A stretch of DNA of 64,000 nt from Chrysomallon squamiferum (taxonomy: Eukaryota; Mollusca; Gastropoda; Neomphalida; Peltospiridae): positions 7,089,727 through 7,153,726 of the forward strand of contig CM022671.1 of the NCBI GenBank assembly GCA_012295275.1, given 5' to 3'. Shown in pieces: positions 1 to 12,110 of the stretch (position 1 is its first letter; each line of letters starts with the position of its first letter). The notes under the pieces are model-generated. The model saw nothing but the letters and a program-made list of their open reading frames with translations. It was not told the origin of the DNA and did no database searches. The position numbers were made by a program, and so were the translations under genes.

Positions 1-80
1 TGCAGTATCTGCTCTTTCTCTGAAACCTGGCGCTCTCTTGCCTGCCTCTCAGCATCAAAGTCTATTTTGTACACCTCAGC
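1..80 (-). CDS. OPTN: UBAN (ubiquitin-binding) exon, cut by the left window edge
   Basis: The minus strand reads AEVYKIDFDAERQARER after a gtgcag acceptor. This is the UBAN/CoZi motif of NEMO, optineurin and ABINs, in which a D-F-x-A-E-R core contacts the distal and proximal ubiquitin of Met1-linked chains. The Asp, Phe, Glu and Arg that matter in human optineurin (D474, F475, E478, R479) are all present. The exon runs off the window, so its end is unknown. Confidence 0.9.
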
Positions 81-113
81 CTGCACACAGAAAAACACAG
101 TGTAACAATTATG

Positions 114-145
<32 letters not shown>

Positions 146-3100
146 CAACAGAGATCCAATCACAATATTATTATATACTGTATTACATCTGATACTGTAA
201 CCATGCTATCACCATCACTGTGACTGTTACTTCCAGAAAGAATACTACTGTTATAGCATTACTGCTGCTAGTGTTGTAACCCAAACCACAACAACATCCA
301 TCGTTACTACAACCACCAGCGCTACAAGTGCTATCCATGTCAGGAACTTGCTAACATTCTTTTAATATTTCAATCATTTAATTAATTATATATTTTTAAA
401 TATTTTTCTATGTGGGTACATTCTAATACTAAGGGCTTTCACATCTTTAACATATGGGTTTCTTTTTACCCATTCGCAACAACAAAACAAGACAATAACA
501 TAACTATTCACAGAGGCTGTCACTTATCTTTGCGTCCTGGACGTCATTAATACTGTTACATAAAATAAAAACAATATATCGAGAAACTTACCTGAGCTTT
601 GTAGACACACTCCATTTCCTGGAACTCGTCTATCAGTCTCCGTTTTTCAGCATTAAGGTTGTTAATCTGCTCCTGAGTGGCTCGGATCGTTTCCTCTCGC
701 GGCGATCACCTGCGCACTAAGCTCATTCAGACGTTCACTGTTGGCGTTCCTCTTCGATTCATCCTGTTTAGAAAAGTAACAAACCAATGTTTAATTAACA
801 AATCAATAACATTAATGTTCATTAGGATGGTGTCAGATGACATGGAAGAGGAATCTCATAGCTGCTGCTCTGTTCCTAAAACTACTCTGACAATTAATAT
901 TGTCAGACAGCAATGGGTGGAACGGGAAAAAGACCAAATTAACTTGACTCTGGTGTTAAATGTACTGGAATACTACATATTACATTTAATTTGTTCTCTT
1001 GCAAACCATACCAGAATATTACTACCGATTAGCTCTATATAAAGTAACCTTAATTTTTTTTTTTTTTTTTAAATTATTATTATTTTGGATTTCTGGATAC
1101 AAAAAAACACCAACTGCAGGTCAGCGTAGCCTCATTAGAATTGAGCATTCTCTCTTTCATACAATAAAGCTGATTTCTTTAGACAGTAACCAAATTATTC
1201 TACACACCCAAAAACACACTTATAAATGACTAATTGTGAAACACATATAATAGATACCCGTTTATACTGTTCAAAAGTGTCCAATAGCTCTTTGTAATCA
1301 TCAACAAGCTGATTAAATGATTTCTGTAATTCCTGTGAACGTTCTCTGAAAGTGAAAAAAAAAAAAAAATGGAAGTTAATCAATATCTACTATTGTAATA
1401 TCTTGTGACATCAGAATTAAATTTCAGTATTAATGACTTGATTTTTTTCTGCAAACAAATCCTTACTTTTGTTTCTACTGTAATCGTGTTTCATAGTATT
1501 TTTTGTTTTACTCAGATGTCAAATTTTTTCATTTTGTAATTTTTCAGTGATTAATCTAAAACAAAATGAGGTCTGACACTGTAAACCTTTTAATTTTTCA
1601 GTTAATAATTTCAAATCAAACAATGATTGTTAAACCTGATGCAGAGTTACATTACAAAAAAAAAAAAAAAAAAATTAAATTAGCTTTTATCAGTGATTAT
1701 TATACCAAATTAAAAGTGTGACAACAAATTGTTTATAATAAAGATTTTAGAATATTCTCAAATGCTGCTATAAATAATAACAGTAAAAATAACAGCATCA
1801 ATAATAATAAAATAATAATAGTAATAATAATAATAATAAATAATAATAATAAATAATAATAGTAATAATAGTAAACATAAAAATGAGGATAATGATAATA
1901 CTTAGTTTTTTGATGTTCAATTCGTTCCTGATCCCAGTTCTTTTTATAGCATTTTAGATGTTGAATAACATTTTGTGATTCTCTGCTTTGGTTATTCATC
2001 TCCTCTAAAAGATGCTGATTCTTCATTTCTGCTTCCTTGACTCTGCAAATTAACAAGTAAGAATAGAAAAACTGAAAGTTGTCAACATGCCGAATTATCT
2101 GCACGTTTCAATACACAGTATATAACAGATGAAGATGATGAACCACATTTCAAGAATGAAGTGGCTGCATTCTTGAATTTATAGATTTTTTTTCTAAACA
2201 GTTTACAGATACTGAAAAATGAATAAACAAACCAAAAAAAAAAAAAAAAATTTGTTTTTAATTGTTATGTATGGCTTTGTGATGGTGTCAAAACTCTTGT
2301 TAATATAACAAGCTGCAAACAACAAAATGAATGCAAGTTTATTTTTGTTTGAAGATATGCATAATCCAGTCCATCAGTAATGTAATTCTTATTTGAAATT
2401 CTGAATAGTTAATTAAAATGTGTACTGCAACTCATTTACTGTATTGTGTTTCTAACCTCTGATCTTTTCTGTACAGAACCTTTGTGACTGCAAAGCAAAA
2501 ACTTTACATTTCTAACCTTTTACCTTTCTTTTATAGAGCATTTTGATAGCTAAATAAAAACTTTATAACCTCTGATTTAGCTATGAAGTAAGAACTATAG
2601 TATAAACAATCTATTACCATTACATTTCTTACCTTTTATCTTTTGTTTTCAGAGCATTCGTGGCTGCTAAGAATATTTTTAAACTACAACTAACCTTTGA
2701 TCTTTCTTTTCCAGAGCACTTGTGGCTGCTTCCAGCTTGACCTGTGTTTCGTGTACCTCACTAATGAGAGTGAGAACTTGAGACCGCAGAGACTGAACAT
2801 CATTGTCATGAGAAGAAGCCACTGACTGAAGCTACAGATATAAAAAAAAAAAAAAAAACAGGTAACTATTTGACATGCGTTCATGTTTACGTCAAAGAGT
2901 TTAACAGATTGAGGTGTTTTAGGAAGCCATGAAACCACTGACTGCAGATGCAGAAACAGAAATAACATTTGTAGATATTCATAATAATGTTTAGTTTTCA
3001 TTGAAAGTCTTGGATAGACTGGATGTGGTTGTCATTTTGGGAAGCCAGGAAACTACTGATTCAAGGTTGAAATACGAGTAATTTTAATAATCCAAAATTT

Positions 3101-3422
3101 ACATTTAGTTTTATTTCAAAGAATTTGATAAAACTGGACACACATGCACACATTATGGGAACATATGATATAATATGTGTGTGTTGTGTCTGTGTATGCA
3201 TGACTATTGCCTGTCTTCTGTTTGTTTCTTGTCCAAGAATGCACGTAATAACCTGCTGTTGCTTTTCTGTATCATGTTGCCTGATAAATTCCATCATTTT
3301 CTGGTCATGTTCTTTATTCAACTTGGCAATTTCCATCTCAAATGTTTGTTGTAAATTTGCATTTTCCTGTCTACAATGACTCAGCATTTCAGCAGCCTGT
3401 TTTTCCTGAAGAAGTAAATAAG

Positions 3423-3453
<31 letters not shown>

Positions 3454-3910
3454 AAATTAATGAAATAATTTAGTAAAGTAAATAATTTTGCTTCAGAATA
3501 TTCATTTGTTAAACAGACATTAATCAAAAATATTATTCTGTATATTATTACTTTTAAAGTATGAATGAGGAAGTTTCTTTTCTTTTCTTTCTTTTTAATG
3601 GTACTATTATTTTAAACTACTACTATTACCACTAAGCAATACTTCATCATTATGTTCTTAGATAAATGTTTTTACAACAACCGTGTGTTAAATATTATCC
3701 TAATTGCTTTTCCAAACCACACAGGTATAGGTGAAATCTGGTAAAATTATTCTTGCATTAATTAACATCCAGTTAATTCATTCCACAACATACATATGTA
3801 GAATTTTTATTATTATTATTATTGTTCATTTTTATTAATTTTTTTTTTTTTTTGCTAATTCCAATCCACAACATAGATATGTAGACATTTTTTTATTATT
3901 ATCATTATAC

Positions 3911-3945
<35 letters not shown>

Positions 3946-6667
3946 TTTTTTTTTTTATTATTATTATTATTGTTGTTGTTATTATTTTAACAAATTCAAA
4001 ACCTTCTCTATTTGCTCTTGTAACTGTGACTTTATTGCAGCCATCTCTTGTTGGTGATGTCTCTGCTCTATCTGCATTTGATCAATAAGCTGGGTCACTT
4101 CCAGTGGTTCACTTTCAGCCTTGGCTCCCAGTCTTTCTGCAGCTTCAGCTTCATTCTGTCCAGTTTTCTGACCTCTGTCAACCAGCTTCAAAGAACTGGT
4201 AGTCTCAGAAAGCAGTGTGCCGAATCGTTGCTGCAGCCTGAGATTCTCCTCATTAAGCTGGGCATTTTCTTTCTGAATCCCGTCTTTGATGGCCTGGGTG
4301 GCCTCGAGGTCTTTGAGAAGCTGGTCAACGCTGCTGCGGAACTGTTGAACTTCGAGTTCACGACGTTGCAACGTTTCATTCAAGTCGGACAGATTGTTTT
4401 CCAACATCTTTACTCTGTGTTGCAGATTTTGAATCATTTCTTCTTTCTCAGCATTCATTTCAACAATAACCTAATGGGAAATGACTCAAGTAAATATTAA
4501 TAATAAAGAGCATTTGTATTTGTCTTTGTGTAAATGCAAAACCTGTAAAAACTGTAATTTCTGTTTTCAAGGATGTCTTGTGCTGTAATGAGTTCTGTTC
4601 CTGTTTTACTGTGCCTAAGAATTTTGAAAAGGCATCTTTCTACCTTTAATAATAATAGCAAAACAACAACAGCAACAACAGCAACAATAACAACAACTGA
4701 ATTTCCTTGAATCAAGTTTAGTAAACTTTAACTATAACTGAACAAATTAAAAGGCACAACCTGTCACTTGCCACAGTTTCCACCAACAACTCAATTTTTT
4801 TTAAATTGTTTAAAAATGGCAACAAAATAATAAGAAAAAAGTTTTTAAAACTGAAACTAATATCAGAATAAACAAACAGGCTGCAGGATACAGATGACTA
4901 TAATAAACTCACTGTTTCTTGGATGTTTATATCTGGTTCAGTCATTGACATCCCTTGTTCTTCAGCCTGTTGTTTTAAACTAATGGCAACCTGCTGGCTT
5001 GTCGCTTTTGCTGTTTCCAAGGTTCTTATTCTAGTCAACAGTTCATGCTGGAAGAGAGAAGAAGAAATCAATATTAAATATAAATTTCACAAATAAAAGA
5101 TTTTGTTGATATTTCACAATTTAATTTAAAAAAAAAAAAAATTACATCATATTCTTTAAAATAAGTATTATTTAAAAAAAAAAAAAAAAAAAAAAAAAAT
5201 TTAAAAGAGAACTCTAAGACAATTTTCAAAAAAGATATAATTGTGAACAATTAATTATTTTAATCAGATTGACTGTAACAAAATGAAAGCAGCAAGTGAT
5301 TTGACATGTTTTGTATAAGAACATGCTGGAACCATTTTCTGGCAGATAATATTTTAGGATTTATTATTCCTACCAGTCAATGAGAATTTTTTTTCTTTAG
5401 AATTATTAATTTTGCAATATGTTCATGATGGTATATGTTGGCCATTTTTTTGGGGGGGGATGAGTCTATTGTTGTTTTTATTTAATTGTAATTTATTATT
5501 AAAAAAAATTATAATGGTATAAATTATTTTAAAAAATGAAAAAAAAGGACTGCATTAAAATAAGCAAAAATTGTGTTCAGAAATATATTTTTTAATAACA
5601 AAAATTTCATTATTGACATTAATAATACACCTCTCTGTTTTTCATTTTCTCTTCCATGTCTGAAATGGTTTTATGCAGTTCCTCTTTCTCCTTTCTCAGG
5701 CTCAATATCAGAGCTTTTGTCTGATCAAATTTTTCACGGTTTGTTTGGTTAGCATCATGAACTTTCTGTTTCCAGTTCGAAAGAGTTTCAAACTGTTTTT
5801 TCATCATCTCGTTATTTTCTCGCAAGTAACCTGGAAATAGCCAGTACCAATCAAGATTAATGTGTTAATAATAAAAAAATATATAAATATGTTAAAAATT
5901 AAAGATAAAAATTGCTAAGAATCAAATAAAGGTTCAAAACATCATACTTTTGATGATGATGACAATAATAATAATAATAATTAGGTGGTAATCTTCAAGA
6001 TGTGGTCCATAAATTCAAATATTATGTATTTTGGAGAATTTTGTTCATTTGTTTTTTTATGTTAGAATAAATATTAAAAATGTCACGTAAAATATCGCAG
6101 TTCATTTTTGGTTTGTTAAATTAACAATTGTTTTCCTTTTAATCACCACTCTAGAAACTAACTGCATTCATTTTAAATAAAGGGAGGTAAGTAGAAAGAC
6201 AAAGTTAATTTTTAATTTTAATAGACATCTGTGTCAGTTTTATTTGTCTAATTTCAAATGCATAATGCTTATAAAAATGAGAAAACTTGGCAGTTAAAAT
6301 TTACATGTTCATTTAACAATTGTCATCAATCTCTATTTCCAAACTTTTAAAAATAAAAATAACAATGTGCTATTCCACACCTACTTCCTAGTTATTGAAA
6401 ATAAAATATGTTAACTTCTATGCTGCTATATTAGTTAATGTTAATTTTGTTCTTACTTTGAAGTTCGGTATTTTCCTTGGACAATTCTCGAACTCGTGTT
6501 AGTGCTTGTTCTAAAGTTATGTCAGTCATGGATCCAGGCCCTTGTGGTATCACAAGTGGATTAATGTGACTCAAACTGACTGGAGTTGTTACTTCTGAGT
6601 TCGGTCCTCCAAGGACCTCAAAATCTGACTGTGGCCCATTTGGCAGTCCAACTACAGATTCTGTCAT
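1..6667 (-). CDS. OPTN: Optineurin/NEMO family ubiquitin-binding coiled-coil adaptor (3' end outside window)
   Basis: Ten exons on the minus strand, in transcript order: 6457-6667, 5631-5830, 4913-5047, 4003-4470, 3253-3405, 2695-2831, 1902-2042, 1258-1345, 592-763, 80-1. Phases join cleanly except in exon 592-763, which has a frame break. About 595 residues are visible. Residues near 70-90 match the NEMO-type N-terminal helix (YLRENNEMMKKQFETLSNW). Long heptad coiled coils follow, and the last exon holds the UBAN ubiquitin-binding motif. The C-terminal zinc finger expected in this family would lie left of the window. Family role: binds linear or K63 ubiquitin chains and acts as an adaptor in TBK1/NF-kB signalling and selective autophagy. 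With the UBAN near residue 570 the protein has optineurin size (human UBAN near 474) rather than NEMO size (near 300), though the UBAN sequence itself looks closest to NEMO. An in-frame TAA lies 16 bases before the start ATG. The choice between OPTN and IKBKG is uncertain. Confidence 0.85.
122..145. repeat. (TG)n microsatellite in optineurin-like intron
   Basis: Uninterrupted TG dinucleotide run directly upstream (minus-strand sense) of the UBAN exon acceptor. On the transcript it is a CA-rich run, the kind of tract that binds hnRNP L in other animals. No other structure is seen nearby. Confidence 0.9.
592..763 (-). CDS. OPTN: Coiled-coil exon just before the UBAN, with an internal frameshift
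   Basis: Acceptor taaacag precedes GATGAATCG and donor CTCAG precedes gtaag. The first part reads DESKRNANSERLNELSAQV. The second part reads in another frame as TIRATQEQINNLNAEKRRL and on to YKAQ, which joins the UBAN exon in phase. The exon is 172 nt, whereas the neighbouring exons require a multiple of three. The break lies at about 696-706 in a GCGAGAGG stretch: either one extra base or a missing GA dinucleotide. Coding character and splice sites on both sides are intact. Confidence 0.75.
2455..3065 (-). repeat. Decayed partial copies of the ends of coiled-coil exon 2695-2831
   Basis: The 3' end of exon 2695-2831 plus its donor recurs downstream on the minus strand at 2631-2667 (closest), about 2518-2560 and about 2455-2500. 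The 5' end recurs upstream at about 2905-2962 and 3005-3065. The copy at 3005-3065 contains codons reading ASQNDNHIQSIQ beside the exon's own ASSHDNDVQSLR. The copy at 2631-2667 reads AATNALKTKDKR beside the exon's AATSALEKKDQR and ends in a good gtaaga donor. None of the copies is a complete exon. They look like remains of tandem duplication. Confidence 0.65.
6457..6667 (-). CDS. OPTN: First coding exon of the optineurin-like gene
   Basis: Starts MTESVVGLPNG and runs 70 codons plus one base. The ATG is at 6665-6667, with an in-frame TAA 16 bases upstream, so the start is well placed. The exon has two parts: a low-complexity, proline/glycine/serine-rich head (residues 1-50) and the beginning of the coiled coil (TLEQALTRVRELSKENTELQ). 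Residues 14-19 read SDFEVL, which fits an Atg8/LC3-interacting core (acidic or serine residues, then F-x-x-L). The donor is CAAA followed by gtaagaac. Confidence 0.85.
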
Positions 6668-7974
6668 GTTTACCTCGTTTATTTAAACCTACTTTAATAA
6701 TAATAATTATAATAATAATAATAAAAACATCAACAATAATAATAAATTTACCTTCTTCCTCCCTGGCGAATCCTCAATAAAATTTAGTTTCGATTTCTGT
6801 TTAAAGTAATAAAAACAGGAAGTATTTAATAACTAAAATGTATTTATCTCAATGACATCTGTTAATAACTCTCATACTTACCAGTTTAATTTTATAACCT
6901 TAAGAATATTAAAAAATAGATTTCAGGTTATGACAAGACGAAATGTTTCACAAACATAAGCTTTCGCAAAATCATGTGATTATCCATGGGGAAAACCAGC
7001 CATACTCTTTCCCGGATGTTTGTCTCGCATACCGTTTTTCACTGAGATTTTATTTAACTAAGGATTGTAAGCGTAGCAAATGTTACAATGACAGTTTGTT
7101 GTATTCTCGAAAACATTGACGTAGACCTCTAAATATTATTTTCTATATAACTGATGTTTTTTAGACTTAGGCTGATGACGTGACCAGAATATTTTAATTT
7201 CTATGTTTCCGTCACAATTATAAATTTTACTGAATCCCTAAAATCGAAAATCCTGTTTTATAGCGTTCATAAATTTATCGTAATATAACAATAAAACATT
7301 TCACCTGTTTGACTTTTTTTTTCTTCTTTCCTTTCTTAGGTAGTCAAGATTAAAAATAAATAAATACCTATATGTATGTATATAGGACCTATATATATAT
7401 GTATATATATTAATGGAAGAATTAGATGAAATGTACATCTCATTCTGCTTTAATTTTTTTTATAATATAATTTATGCGGATATGTTTACGTATAAACGTA
7501 TGTTTTACCACTTTCTGTGCCAAGTTCTGAATATTTCCAATCTTGTTTTAGACACACACACACATACACAGACACACACACATAAACACACACTCACATA
7601 CACACACAATACGTTAAATAAAAATATTAGCATCTGTCCAAATGACTCTTATCAGTTTGCCGAGTTTATTAATTAATATTTCACTTATTAATAAATATAC
7701 ACACATTTTTGGAAACGCTTTGATATAAAGAGTTCATAATATTAACGTCATGTTTGCGTTTGTCATCCGTTCCCAAAACATTAAATAACGAGAAGGAATG
7801 ACCAGCATTTCCGAAAGGGAGTGACATGACTCTGCAGAGCAGGTAAATAACTTTCAAGATAAAGCAGATTTTATTGTAAAGAAAAACTTAATCGATTGCA
7901 GTAATAATTAATTAATTAATTAATAATTAAATAATTTAAAAAAAAACAAATTGCAGTAATAATAATTAATAATA

Positions 7975-8009
<35 letters not shown>

Positions 8010-8082
8010 ATTTATATTGTTCTTCCCCATCTCGCATAGGGCCTGTTAACCATATATGTTAACATTCTTATGGTCTTAATAG

Positions 8083-8159
<77 letters not shown>

Positions 8160-8365
8160 TTTTATTTTATTTTATTTTATTTTATTTAAATTGTAGTTTA
8201 TAGAAAAGTTTATTTCATTTGCCAAAGAGAGGATAATACATACTACGGGCTTAGCTGCACCATTTGTGAAGCACTGGCTGTTACGAGAAACAGTTCAATG
8301 GGTCACCAACAGCGATCGGTGTAACGGCTACCTTCTGCACATTCAACGGTAATTATATATTTGTA

Positions 8366-8422
<57 letters not shown>

Positions 8423-9169
8423 CACATATATATATTTTAACAGGAGGGGATTTTGTTTTGTTTTAATATGCATTTTCCTTCAAAGAGAAATCGTGCATCA
8501 CGGCCTATCATAAAAGAGAAGCTGGGGGAAACACTCGGTAACAACACATATATACACACATTTTTCATAATCATTTATTTGTATGGGTGCGCATTTTTGT
8601 ATGTATGTATGTACGTACGTACGTGTGTATGTGTGTGTGTATATATATATGCGCAGCCATCCAAACAAGCGCAAACTAGAAAATATGTTTTCGATAAGAA
8701 ACTTTGTAGTCTACTATACCGCTGTCTTTTCGACAACACTTCCAGATTTCAAACATCATTATAAAATATTTAACAGTCAAATCTAACATTCAGTCATAAC
8801 ACCGGCGTTTAGTTTACATTAACACTGTTCTCACACCATTCTCTTTTTTCCTTCTTTTTTTTCTTTCTTAATTTCTTTTTCTTTTAATCATTTCCTATAC
8901 GATAGCTACAAAATATTATTTCAAAAATAATTTCAAAATGTTTTTTGTTTTTATTCTTTGATATTTATTAAGAGATGACACTCAGCAGTATCATAACCGT
9001 AAGCGTCGTCTCATTATTTTTGTTTTGTTGTTGCTAAAACTACAAATATGCAGTATCTGTGTAAATAAAATAATCCTGATTTCCACGAATTCCGTGAAAA
9101 ACAAGACGCCGCCGTTTGTATTTTCGTTTCATCAACACTTTTTTTCGACGTCTGCTTTATTTAAAGCTG

Positions 9170-9190
9170 TTATTGGCCATTGGCGATCGA
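9170..9190. promoter_or_regulatory. Possible CCAAT-box cluster
   Basis: The plus strand reads ATTGGCCATTGGCGATCG, giving two inverted CCAAT motifs nine bases apart, in a locally CpG-containing stretch that leads into the candidate upstream exon at 9753-9847. This is a plausible promoter for a leftward or bidirectional transcript, or for an alternative IMPDH 5' exon. There is no direct evidence of use. Confidence 0.3.
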
Positions 9191-9752
9191 GAGTCTGCGC
9201 TTCTGCTCAGAAAATAATCAATAAAAAATGTTAAAGCGCAGGATATATTCAGCTTAACAATATCGTTTACTTTTACAGCGAGGTTTTTCGTCAACAGTGT
9301 CGTGTCACCCCATCGCAAAACGTGCACCAAACGACAACTTCTCTCCACACGGGAATTTAAGCAGACGTGAATAACGCAGAGTCAACAGGTCAGCCCACAC
9401 GCAATAGACTCGCTACAGAACATTTTCATTTCAGAAGACAGAAAAATCGTGTATCGATCGACTTTCACGGACTGAAATAATTGGTTGGCGAATTTGTATC
9501 GGTGGATTTTTTTTAATTTTTATTTTTTTTTTTCCTCCTTCATCTTCTTCATTTTCCTCGTCAGACTGATCGAGACAATAACACAACTAAACTGAACCCA
9601 CTAAATGAGTTATAATTGGACAGACGCGCAAGCACCGCCCATGATGGATTTCGAAAGGCAGTCATTTCGCTGTTGACACTGTGGCATGGCGGTTTCACAT
9701 ACACGAACACATCTGCTGAAAGACTGAATCGTTGAGTCGGGGTCTCGCTTGT

Positions 9753-9847
9753 ATGTCGTCTATGATGAGCATTGGACGAGCCCCTGGTCATGAATCGGTG
9801 GGCAGAAGGTGTGCTGATACCAGTCATCTCGATGACAATGCCTGCAG
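9753..9847 (+). CDS. Candidate alternative 5' coding exon of IMPDH
   Basis: An ATG at 9753 opens 31 codons plus two bases (MSSMMSIGRAPGHESV and on), with an in-frame TGA 36 bases upstream, ending at CTGCAG followed by gtacta. Joining it to the ttttcag acceptor at 14067-14069 forms an AGT codon and then continues straight into the IMPDH ATG in frame. Vertebrate IMPDH1 is known to use alternative 5' exons, so the idea has precedent. Against it, the open frame is short, has no recognised homologue, and one random joint in three would be in frame. Confidence 0.3.
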
Positions 9848-10815
9848 GTACTACAATACGTATATATATTTATAATTAATGCTTACTGTATTATGTTTCC
9901 ACGTATTTGGTGATTATGTAATTTATTTAACATGTTTTGTAAATACTTTATCTTAGGATCGTAAATTACCTACGTGTTTGTTTTCTCTATTTATATATGT
10001 GTGCATGTACCTATGTACGTATATTTTTGAGAATATATTTGTATGTGTTTTGTTTGTGTGTGAATGTATCTATATATATGTATGCATGTATTTATATATG
10101 CGTGTGTGTGTGTGTGTGTGTTTATATGTGGGGGGGTGAGTGTGCATTTATATGTGTCTATATTTTAAGTTTTAATTAGAGTTATCGATGGGTGAATGGA
10201 TGTTCAGACAAAATCATTTCCTACTCGGTGTCTTTCAGAAAAGGTGTTATCTTTATTCCAGGTACAATATGGCACATATTTAAAATAATAATAATAATAA
10301 AAACAAAAATAAATAAATAAAAATACTTTGCAATTAATTGATACGTCTTCTCTCGTATTATTTCAAGTGTGTGCATTTTTGTATCCGTGTATGTGTACAG
10401 TGTGTGTAATCTATGAATGTATATTATAGTGACTGGTATTCTTTTTTATCTGAAGGGTATGATGTATGTATGTATGTATGTATCTATGTATGTAGATGCG
10501 TAACTACATATATGTATGTGTGTATATGAACATGTATATGTATATGTGTGTGTGTGTGATAGATCACTTTTAAGAATTAATATTGACTTTGATAAGTTAT
10601 CTTCTGGTCTCAACACCTACAAATATTTACATGTTCCTGTCGTTAATTCATTTTAAACCTGTGTTTTCAAAGTTATTTTTCTGTATTTGTACATATTCTA
10701 TTCACAATATGTAAAACAAATCATGGGTAAAACGAAAACAAATGTGAATACTCGGATATTAATTTGAATACATCTGCACTAGTGTACAGAACATTCAAAA
10801 TCAAAAATGCAGTCC

Positions 10816-10870
<55 letters not shown>

Positions 10871-11780
10871 GTTTTAAATTAATTTTATATTATTATAATG
10901 ATGCTCCTACGTATAATAAATACCCATACACTTCATTTTCAATAAAAATATTTTTGTCCATCATATCTTCTTTTTATTCATTAATAAGAAATAAATGATG
11001 ATGATGATGACACACATACACACACACGATGGCATATCCCTCCTTTTTATTTATTTTTACCTTTTTTCTTCTTTTTTTTTTTTTTTGGAGGGGGGAGAAT
11101 GCCAAACAATATATGACATAAATAAATGTTATTAATAGATGAATATGTCATGTTTTTATTTTTTTTTAACTTGAAATATTTATGACAAAGAACAAATACA
11201 TCCATACAGTTTTTATAATGATAACACAATATTTCATAAAATGACAAGTCAAACAAAATAAAATAAAATAACATGAAATAAAATACTGGCCTGAACGATA
11301 TAGGGTTGGTAGTATGAATGAATGAATGAATGAAGTTAGATAAAAAAAAACGATCATTACAGAAACAAATTCGAAGTTTGAACATAATAAAATTTAAGTA
11401 TGTCACGTAGAATCTATTATTTTCTAAAAAGTTGGGGTGGGGGGTTTGTTGAAAAATTCGGTTATATCCCATTCTAAAGTGCTGAAGTCAGAAGCATTGG
11501 GCCTGACGACCCACAATACTGAGCATCAACAGCTATTATGACTACATTTCTGTCAGTTAACGCTCTCCGAGAGAAAAGTTTGATAGTTCGTGTGTTATTT
11601 GTATGACATCGTAAAGCTCAATATGTGGCAACATTTGTAAAAACAAATCATCCCCAGCATGAGAACAGTGTTTCATAGTGTGAACTTTATGTCCTATTTT
11701 CGAACAGCCTACTGTTATATATTCTGCAGTACTATTGTTAAAATACACTTTCCACTAAACAGGAAATAATATATCACAGT

Positions 11781-11824
<44 letters not shown>

Positions 11825-12066
11825 ATTAGCAATGAGACACCTTCTGAAACGAAATATCTACTACTTAGTATAAAACAGTGTCTATCCAAATCGCACAATA
11901 TCTTAAAGCACTTAATACCTGGAGTAATCAATCACACTATCAGTTTTTGTTGCGTATTTTTTTTTTTTATTTCTTCTTTGTATTTTTTTTTTTTTCAAAA
12001 CTGTTCTTTTATGTACGTGCGCTTGTGTGGCTTGTTGTGGAAGCTTAATTTTATTATTATTATTAT

Positions 12067-12110
<44 letters not shown>

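Noticed and set aside
4048-4500. 150-codon plus-strand frame opposite the optineurin-like coiled-coil exon
   Set aside because: Antisense shadow of exon 4003-4470, which has coiled-coil coding character, correct phases and splice sites on the minus strand.
1-6667. Optineurin-like gene as a pseudogene
   Set aside because: Only one frame break in ten exons, with consistent splice sites and phases and an intact UBAN; sequencing error is simpler.
8230-8345. Possible tRNA or tRNA-derived SINE head
   Set aside because: No A- and B-box pair and no cloverleaf could be drawn; only a unique, less AT-rich stretch between microsatellites.
9561-9827. 88-codon minus-strand frame in the CpG-containing block
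   Set aside because: No recognised family and no splice context; it overlaps the plus-strand frame that ends in a usable donor. Kept only as background.
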